A model generated the notes under the pieces. That model worked only from the letters and a program-made list of their open reading frames with translations, had not been told where the DNA came from and searched no databases. A DNA stretch of 64,000 nucleotides, taken from Tanypteryx hageni. Its lineage: Eukaryota > Arthropoda > Insecta > Odonata > Petaluridae. How positions within the stretch are numbered: position 1 is the stretch's first letter; every line of letters starts with the position of its first letter. A program made the position numbers and the translations under genes. Positions 57,901 to 64,000 of the stretch are shown piece by piece. The stretch lies in contig CM054116.1 in assembly GCA_028673005.1 (NCBI GenBank), forward strand, positions 96,058,707 through 96,122,706, read 5' to 3'.

Positions 57901-60686
57901 AATCGCCCTGACGCATAGGAATAGGGGTTTCACATTCATCGTCATCACGAGTAAAAGCTTTCTGAAAGTGATGATTTAATAGGTTTGCTTTATCCATACT
58001 ATCGTGAACTACGTTTCCCATTTCCGACCGCAGTGACGCAATAGTGGGGCCCCTACCTTGAACTTCCCTGACGTAAGACCAAAATGCTTTTGGGTTCTCT
58101 CTCAAGTTTTCCTGTAAAACCTTCTTTTTATAATTGTTAAACGCATTACGCATTGCTACTCTGGCTATGGAGCGCGCCTCCTTGTATTGATGCCTTATTA
58201 TTGCAATCTGTTCGACCGTAGCTGTTGAGGATGTGTTATTTACGCGAGAGTGGAGTTTTCTTTGACGTCGGAGAGCGCTTCTTACTTCCTGATTGTACCA
58301 TCTAGGCTCTGCACTATCACGCTTCAGTTTGCTCGGAATAAATTTATCTGTACACTCTCGCATCATATCTCTGAACATGCACCAGGATTCCTCCGCGTCT
58401 GCACTATCGGTTAAATTGCAGAAATTAGTATATTTATTTCGCAGAAAAGACCTAAATCTTGTGAAATCGGCTTTGGCGAATACATAAAGTTTTCTTTTGG
58501 CCTTAACCTGTTTCTCAATAATTAACTGAAATTCCACGTACACTGCCTTGTGATCGCTTATTCCCTCAGCATCAGATACTCTATTCATACGCTCAGGAAG
58601 ATTAGTAACAAATAAATCTAATATATTATTAAATCTCGTGGGAAATCTCACTAATTGATACAATGAGTGCTTACCGAAAGTTTCTAGTAACGCCTCGCAC
58701 GATTCACGCTCTCTACCTCCGGGATAAAAGCAATTATGCCTCCAATCTATTGACGGAAGATTGAAATCGCCCCCGATTATAATGGCTTTATCTTTATTAG
58801 ACGAATTTAGCGTCGCCACTTGTTTCTCCAGAGAATGAATAGTTTCCACACTTGCATTTGGGGGTCTATAAAAAGCGCATATATTTATAGTTTTTGAGTC
58901 GCTTCCTTTTACACGACACCAAACACTTTCGACTTCGTCGCCGTTAATCTGTATTGGGTAACTTTCGTATTTATTGCTAACTGCTATAAAGACTCCACCT
59001 CCCGACCGGATACATCGATCTTTTCTGTATACGCTATAGTCACGAGGAAAGATCTCCTGACTGGCTATGTCTGCCGTAAGCCAACTTTCAGTGCCTATAA
59101 CTACATCAGCACGCAGACTACGAATAAGATGTTCAAATTCGGCCTCCTTCCTGCGAATGCTGCGACAATTAACCGTAATGATTTTTAATTTCTCGCTATG
59201 ACTACGTAATGATTCCTCGCGCTCTACTGAGCTATTATTACTGTTATTATTATTAAGATTATAATTATTATTATTTACTGCCTCCTTATCCTTCCTACCA
59301 TGTCGACTATTTCTATGCTTGGAATGTATTCTACTGTTACTTAACGTCGGGTTTATAGCGCTGTTAAGGTCGCACGCATTATCTACAGAATTGTTGCATG
59401 GAAAATCGTTTATCCCCATGCCTTCGATAATTCTGTTACCGCACGGATTTCTTACATTTTCCCCTATTGTGCTCTCAATTAATCCCGTACCGGTAAGCTG
59501 CCTACATCCTAACCTACCATCTGATCTACTATTGGCGTGCATCTTAACGCTTGCTAAAAAATTGCAATTGCTTAAATCTAACCTAAAAAAGCCCTAGAAT
59601 GCTCAAACACCCTACGCACTACCGCCTCCGCAGCCTCGGCAGTGTAGTGCACACCAGAACCGTTTAGGGATGCCCTACATGAGTCCAGGACCGGCCTCAG
59701 GTCAACGAAGTCCACTCCATTGCCCCTACAGAAGTCCCACAGCCTACGGTTCAGCCCGACCACTCGGCTCCAAACCATAGAACCGCAGTCCGTCCGAGGA
59801 ACAATGCTACAGATGGAAAGCCGCACATCATGTTCATGGGATCTTTAACCATGTATTTCCGTTGAAATCTCCAAATCAATTTTTTTCATAAAAATAATAC
59901 TTTCCCATACTATGTATAGGAAAATAAAAATGACGACAATTATTGCATTACTACTAACCCAAAAGTTTTGGGTAATCTCCATGGGGCAGCCAAGGTGTCA
60001 GGAGCTGCACATGCCTCCACCTGCATGCAGCCACTTTTTCAATATACTCGGATCTCTGTGGACCTCTTCCTGTTACAACCACTAACAATGGCGGAAGGTC
60101 TCCCTTAAGAGGACCACTGCGACAGCGCTCATACTCTAAAAAAATTAAATTTTAGAATTCGTAGCAATAAAAACAAATTAGAATTTACAAATTCTTACAT
60201 GACATTTACATTTCCAACTTCAAAAAGATATAGCACAGAAATATCACAATATGCAATGAAAAAAGTAACTTGCCAGCCAATGCTCCAAGTAAAATAGAAA
60301 AGTCTTCGTCAGGTGTCCAGGATGTACTGGAGACCAACAGTCCAGGTCGATCACTTCTCAGGCTAACACGCCCATCTGCATATCGCTCTGTGAATGCTGT
60401 GGCATCAGGTCGAGATGATGAAAATGGCGAAGGTCCGGAGCTGATCCTAGATGTGACCCCAGGGGGAGGAGGGCCAGGAACTTCCAAAGGAGATATCGGA
60501 GGGGATGAGAGAGTCACTCCAAAGGCAGAAGCTTCACCAACAGAGGAGGGTAAAATTATTGGTGTCGGAGAAACAAAGCCCTGCTCTTCTGGAGGCATCT
60601 CTGCCAGTCTCAGAAAGAGTTCATGCTTCTCCTGAAGGGTCAGAGATCGAAAGGATGTTGGTGGACGGTCATAGAGAGTCTTGGCT
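54959..60686 (-). CDS. ALG1: Chitobiosyldiphosphodolichol beta-mannosyltransferase ALG1, C-terminal exons (5' partial)
   Basis: GT33-family enzyme of the cytosolic ER face that adds the first mannose to GlcNAc2-PP-dolichol in N-glycan precursor synthesis. Exons found (minus strand): 60686-60274, 60135-59959, 55757-55643, 55205-54959 with stop. Phases join cleanly. Family landmarks are [18 protein letters not shown], then [11 protein letters not shown], then the donor-binding region [20 protein letters not shown], then [19 protein letters not shown], and a tail ending [15 protein letters not shown]. The first listed exon starts with AKTLYDRP, corresponding to the mid-protein of ALG1, so the N-terminal half (signal anchor and first Rossmann fold) is missing and probably lies beyond 64000. 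The 60686-60274 exon ends at a GC donor (G|GCAAGT). It also carries a Pro/Ser-rich insertion of roughly 50 residues before [13 protein letters not shown] 3.4 kb retrotransposon occupies the 59959-55757 intron. Confidence 0.95.
56090..56372 (-). repeat. Dispersed repeat of unknown family, copy 2
   Basis: Inverted copy of 12500-12840 (shared blocks described there). It abuts the 3' end of the CR1/L2-type element, so it may mark the pre-insertion site. Confidence 0.6.
56459..59542 (-). CDS. Retrotransposon ORF2: AP endonuclease and reverse transcriptase (1027 aa)
   Basis: A continuous frame without stops. The first ~115 residues are unassigned and hold an Asn-rich run (about residues 90-104, a trinucleotide repeat in DNA). 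An APE-type endonuclease follows from about residue 120: [37 protein letters not shown]. The reverse transcriptase has [62 protein letters not shown] and the catalytic FADD at about residue 773. Between APYL and [12 protein letters not shown] (about residue 594) a segment present in most relatives is missing, roughly 15 residues, without breaking the frame. This probably inactivates the enzyme despite the open frame. CR1/L2 clade is my best placement. Confidence 0.92.
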   Translation of the reverse strand: MHANSRSDGRLGCRQLTGTGLIESTIGENVRNPCGNRIIEGMGINDFPCNNSVDNACDLNSAINPTLSNSRIHSKHRNSRHGRKDKEAVNNNNYNLNNNNSNNSSVEREESLRSHSEKLKIITVNCRSIRRKEAEFEHLIRSLRADVVIGTESWLTADIASQEIFPRDYSVYRKDRCIRSGGGVFIAVSNKYESYPIQINGDEVESVWCRVKGSDSKTINICAFYRPPNASVETIHSLEKQVATLNSSNKDKAIIIGGDFNLPSIDWRHNCFYPGGRERESCEALLETFGKHSLYQLVRFPTRFNNILDLFVTNLPERMNRVSDAEGISDHKAVYVEFQLIIEKQVKAKRKLYVFAKADFTRFRSFLRNKYTNFCNLTDSADAEESWCMFRDMMRECTDKFIPSKLKRDSAEPRWYNQEVRSALRRQRKLHSRVNNTSSTATVEQIAIIRHQYKEARSIARVAMRNAFNNYKKKVLQENLRENPKAFWSYVREVQGRGPTIASLRSEMGNVVHDSMDKANLLNHHFQKAFTRDDDECETPIPMRQGDSMEDLVFSENGIALQLHSIKPNKSPGPEEIPARVMKELAAEIAPYLKIILVAHVTPIHKSGDRENPENYRPISLTSLSCKILEHIVFSSVMRYLDSHSLLSGCQHGFRRGRSCETQLGLFVDDLLRCGEKNTQVNAIFIDFRKAFDKVSHRKLIAKLGQCGINSKVVGWVRDFLSNREQIVVIDGKCSSPVKVASGVPQGSVLGPLLFLIYVNDMCSVVRSKMRLFADDTVLYKEIKNQEDHQSLCEDLRAISAWCKEWQIEINYTKCAAVTFWKSKNKDLGFEYKIDEMSIRQAEYVKYLGVTICRDLSWDMHIRRVIGAANKKLAFIGRIVRNTTEKVRETCYLSLVRPQVEYAASIWDPYEKGHIIQLERVQRRAARFVKQKYEHKESVTSLLSDLNWVSLEDRRLHSRLKLLEKYRSECLKEEVVGIIVAPTYIGRNDRDDKIREIDCRTERYLGSFFPRTIRDHNRKFRIALDNL
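59578..59829 (-). pseudogene. Retrotransposon ORF1 C-terminal fragment (SGNH-esterase-like)
   Basis: Residues reading [32 protein letters not shown], and near the end [18 protein letters not shown] fit the C-terminal block of esterase-type ORF1 proteins of CR1/L2 elements, where a late Asp/Ser-His pair is followed by the helix. The catalytic first block is missing because the element is 5'-truncated. The frame ends at 59578, 36 bases before ORF2 starts. Confidence 0.7.
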
Positions 60687-61380
60687 CTGAAATAAGTGAT
60701 AGACAGTCTTAAAAAGAAATATATGAGTAACCTCCCTCAAAAAACTGTGCTTATCTTGAAAAGACTATTTAAAAATAGTCTTAAAATAAGTACTCAAAAT
60801 TAATTAAACAATTAAGTGATAACAGAATAGAATCAATCAAGACCATGTCAAAGAAAAAGAAATTCAAATGTAAATTTAACCGAATCAAGAGATTTTGATG
60901 TGCATAGTTCTGAAAAAATATTGTGCCAAAAATGTGAACAAGAAAACTTATCATATTTGTTAGTCACACCAAGATTTTAAAACAAAATACTCAGAAAAAT
61001 ATTTCAACACTTAGTAACACATTATTTATGGAGGCATTAGCACCAATGACCTATTATTACCTAGTAAAATTAAGTTTGTTCATCACTGACCCTAACATAG
61101 TACCAAAACAAATGAATGCACCAATGAAACTTAATGTGATATTGCAACGTCAGTGAGGAATCACCGAGCAGGCCATGCATCTGAGGTGCAATGTTTATGT
61201 TTAAGATACAAGTGTGAAAATTAATAATAATTAATTAATAATTCCATCAATTTCTTGCTTGGCAATCTCACCATTTGAGAGGGAGGATTTTTCTTCGGTG
61301 TATCTCTTTGAGGACATCCGTTGGGGCAGTTTGATACTAGCTTGGCTAGTTCCGTCCCATCCAAGAAAACATCCGCGTTA
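60687..61380. other. ALG1 intron or upstream flank
   Basis: AT-rich without exon-like frames. A moderately CpG-containing block (61285-61380) precedes the tRNA-like gene and may belong to the same repeat. Confidence 0.4.
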
Positions 61381-61381
61381 A

Positions 61382-61488
61382 GAAACGAGAAAATTGATCT
61401 GCTAAGATAGTTCAGTGGTAGAATATCCGCCCGGCAAGTGGAAGACCCGGGTTCGATTCCCGGTCATAGCAGACTTTTTTCTCGTTTC
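61382..61488 (+). repeat. Extended hairpin enclosing the tRNA-like sequence
   Basis: Bases 61382-61393 (GAAACGAGAAAA) pair perfectly with 61477-61488 (TTTTCTCGTTTC). A small internal loop follows, then 3 more pairs next to the acceptor stem. The tRNA-like cloverleaf therefore sits on a stalk of about 22 pairs including the acceptor stem. Confidence 0.8.
61401..61471 (+). tRNA. tRNA-Gly-like gene or pseudogene, anticodon GGC
   Basis: Folds into a 71-nt cloverleaf. The acceptor stem GCTAAGA/TCATAGC has one A-A mismatch. The D-stem is GTTC/GAAT, the anticodon stem TCCGC/GTGGA, and the T-arm CGGGT TCGATTC CCGGT. Length, the GTTCAGTGGTAGAAT D-arm and the T-arm match eukaryotic tRNA-Gly(GCC), but the anticodon loop is CCGGCAA, giving GGC (alanine codons) and C at position 33 instead of the near-universal T. 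A box (TAGTTCAGTGG) and B box (GGTTCGATTCC) are intact and a TTTTTT terminator follows at 61475-61480. Transcription is plausible; a working tRNA is doubtful. A tRNA-derived repeat is the alternative. Confidence 0.6.
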
Positions 61489-61935
61489 AAAATTATTCCC
61501 AACATTACAGCTTATGCCTGTCTGCATAGGATCTTTAGATCGCTTTATTCCATCAAATATTAATGTTGACAATAATAAATACAGGGTTGCCCACACCTTG
61601 AAATTATTTAGTCGAAATTGCCAGCTGGCCTTAATAGGTTGGACAGGCCTGCTCTAAAGACTGAATATGTGGAAACAACCACATAAAAATAACATAAGAT
61701 TAATTTACACATATAATGGGTGATCAAATCCTCCTCAATTAGGATAATGGGAAACATTTTTACGACAAAATAAAACAAAATATTACTGAATTTAATAACA
61801 GAAGAAAAAACACTAATTTTAAGGATAACATTTCACTTGTTTTTAGATATAAACTGCTTTAAAGACTAGAAAATATGGTAATCACTAGAAAAATATACAA
61901 GAATTTCTCGAATTGTAAGGATAATAAAAATTTTT

Positions 61936-62340
61936 GGTACTGTTCCAACAACCGGGTGAAGGTTAAAACAGTGACGACAGCGCTGCCCATGGTAAGAAAT
62001 GGTACTACTACCTAATACAGAGCATGGGCAGTAGCGCCGTAAAAGGTGATAAAGGGAGGGAATATTGAACTACAATCTCATACATAGTTCACTAGCAATC
62101 ACTCCACATTCCAGCAGAAACCTAACACTAGTTTCTTCTCCAACTGGCAGTTCGTCATACTTAAGGGGAGGCATCAATCCGAGGGAAGAACACAGTGAAA
62201 GTGGAAAGGAAATGAGCCAACTTACCAAACCAACCCAACCCGGAGAGCTGAGGTTGTTATGCCATAGTAATACCATTTCTTGCCATCAACAGCACTACTG
62301 TCACTGCCTTCATCTTCACTCGGTTCTTAGAATAGAACCA
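61936..62340. repeat. Fold-back repeat, copy 2
   Basis: The left arm (about 61943-62020) and right arm (about 62258-62340) are inverted relatives; both contain AAGAAATGGTA(C/T)TACTA in opposite sense and CAGTGAC motifs. Sequence between (62155-62255, minus sense) shares the GGTTGGGTTGG and TTCACTGTGTTC module with 23.4 and 27.6 kb. Confidence 0.6.
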
Positions 62341-64000
62341 AATATTTGTTTGAAGTCAGGTGAGACTAAGATGTGCTCACTTCTGCACCATACCACAGTA
62401 CCATTTACAATGAATCTTCTAAATAATGAAAGTTTACCTTATTCCCCATCTTTTTAGAAGGTCCTTTCTCATGGATTCTGTTACACAAATGGCAGAATCT
62501 GCCCTACGTCCTAAATACCCTTCCAGCCAGCCAGCCAATCTCACCACAATGCTTTTCTTGCCATTTTCTCCTCCTTTTTCGACAAAATGAATATGAATTA
62601 CAAATGAGTTAATTAAAAAGCATAAACATAGCTTTATGCATTAAATTAAGCAACCAATTATTCTTTAGTTTGCCTAGAAAATCAGATAATTCTTTATTTC
62701 CTAAGATTAAAAGCCAACCCAACTTATTTAGATATTCTAAAATATCTTTGTTTTAGGATCTATATAATTCAAAATATACTGCAGAAAATTTTTCGCATGA
62801 AAAAGTAATAGCAGAAATTAATAAAACTCCTGGACACTTGAGGAAAATCTGAAAATGCTCCATCTACTATTCCATTATACTCTATATTAACTAACAACCA
62901 AATTTACAGCAACTAGTAATCGTACAAAATTGTTCAGAATTCCAATATGCACTGTAGAATTTCATTTTAATTTAGTAAAAACATCAATAATACTTACAAA
63001 GCTAATTATTATTAATAATATCAGCAATATATTCCACAATGTATCTAAAAATTATTACATATTTATAAAATAAATTGGTGAACTGATAGCAATAACTGTA
63101 GTATTAAAGAGAAAATTTCTCTAAAAATGTTGATTCCCTTCCACATCCCACTATTGAATACAAATCCAATATTTCTGTCAATGTGGCAGGACTTGAGCCT
63201 ACAAAAGCTTTTTAGCTCAAACATTAATAAGTTACAAGTGGTTGCACTAGAATTAAATTGTTGAGGTATTTGCTATATAACCCCATTTTTTTATGGTTCA
63301 TCAAAAATGATATGCTTCGAGTTACAATAACAAGACTGGTATGTGAAAAGGAATAACGTATATCTCTATATAGACCCACTTCATACAAAATTATCTCAAT
63401 GCCATCAAACTCCATGAGCCATGTCTAATATCAAATGTATCAATCAAGTTTTTCTTGTGCTCTTAAGTAAGAAAAATATACAGATTCAATACACTTCTAT
63501 TCAAAGCATTGTATTAACATTTAATTGAACTTAAAACAAGAATTTTATGGCAGAAATACACTGGAATTTCTCAACAAGAATAACTGCTTCTGGCGCATAT
63601 AAACATAGATTTAACAAACCCCAGATAAAATAGCAATAAATGTGCACCACAATAAAAAAAATATAACCCAAGCCATTGAGAGTATAACATTATAGTTAAA
63701 TCTATATGACAGATGAAATTGATCTATTACATAATAAAACGAGAAAAAGTTCGCATAACATTACGCTCAACATAATAAGACAAACTTGAGTTTGGTCTGA
63801 CTTTTGATGACAATAAGGCTATAAGTTAGTCGTAAATTTTTGATAAGCTTTCAAGACAAATAGCTAAATGGAATCTATCAAAGTGTCAGATTATGATGCA
63901 GTACTTATAAAATCCGTTTTTTAAATGGTGATAATTTCTAATGATTGCATAACATAAAATATCTTCAAAAAACATTATAAATAATGATGATTGTGTGGAA
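62341..64000. other. AT-rich right flank, no gene seen
   Basis: No exon of ALG1 or any other gene could be recognised on either strand. Only short random frames are present. Confidence 0.45.

Larger units (their letters stand above)
56386..59835 (-). mobile_element. CR1/L2-type non-LTR retrotransposon, 5'-truncated
   Basis: Contains the end of an ORF1 with an SGNH/GDSL-esterase-like tail and a full-length ORF2 with endonuclease and reverse transcriptase. The 3' tail, just past the ORF2 stop, contains CCCCCTGCCACCCACC and ends in TGTAGATGTAACC, like the short-repeat 3' ends of this group. The 5' boundary is near 59835, inside ORF1. Same orientation as ALG1, within its intron. CpG is much denser than in the surrounding intron, which suggests a recent insertion. 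No certain target-site duplication was found. Confidence 0.85.

Noticed and set aside
61402..61596. 64-codon minus-strand frame over the tRNA-like gene
   Set aside because: It is the antisense of the tRNA; the GNRTRV-type peptide is a familiar false ORF.
60700..64000. N-terminal exons of ALG1
   Set aside because: Scanned the minus strand for the conserved mid and N-terminal segments and found none; they are probably beyond the window.

Overview
The window looks like nuclear DNA from an invertebrate animal, most likely an arthropod. It is AT-rich, its genes are split by GT-AG introns, and there is no bacterial-style gene packing. Introns and spacers are crowded with degraded cut-and-paste transposons (hAT, pogo/Tigger-like, PIF/Harbinger) plus one CR1/L2-type retrotransposon. 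An intact DMC1 argues against Drosophila-like flies, which lack it. The species is not identifiable by reading alone.

Four conserved genes could be rebuilt exon by exon. (1) PCYT2, ethanolamine-phosphate cytidylyltransferase, minus strand, eight exons from 30306 down to 18622, 385 aa. (2) DMC1, the meiotic RecA-family recombinase, minus strand, seven exons from 47137 down to 30807, 343 aa. (3) SNU13/NHP2L1 (15.5K), plus strand, four exons 47600-48344, 127 aa. (4) ALG1, chitobiosyldiphosphodolichol beta-mannosyltransferase, minus strand, the last four coding exons from 60686 down to 54959; its N-terminal exons were not found and probably lie beyond the right edge. Exon phases join without frame breaks in all four. 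The genes belong to unrelated pathways (phosphatidylethanolamine synthesis, meiosis, splicing/snoRNP, N-glycosylation), so this is a chance housekeeping cluster. DMC1 and SNU13 are head-to-head and share a short intergenic region; DMC1 and PCYT2 are tandem with about 500 bases between coding ends.

Layout: 1-18.6 kb holds no recognisable gene. Its first part is CpG-rich, it carries several TIR transposons, and 12-18.6 kb is very AT-rich. 18.6-30.3 kb is PCYT2, with a 3.1 kb nested transposon pile in one intron. 30.8-47.1 kb is DMC1, whose introns hold at least six TIR elements, two SINE-like copies and a purine-rich tract. 47.1-48.7 kb is the divergent promoter and SNU13. 48.7-54.9 kb is intergenic and contains a Tigger transposase pseudogene, a hAT element, a pogo-like MITE and unassigned small ORFs. 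55-60.7 kb is ALG1, with a nearly intact CR1/L2-type element in one intron. 60.7-64 kb contains a tRNA-like gene inside an extended hairpin and a fold-back repeat.
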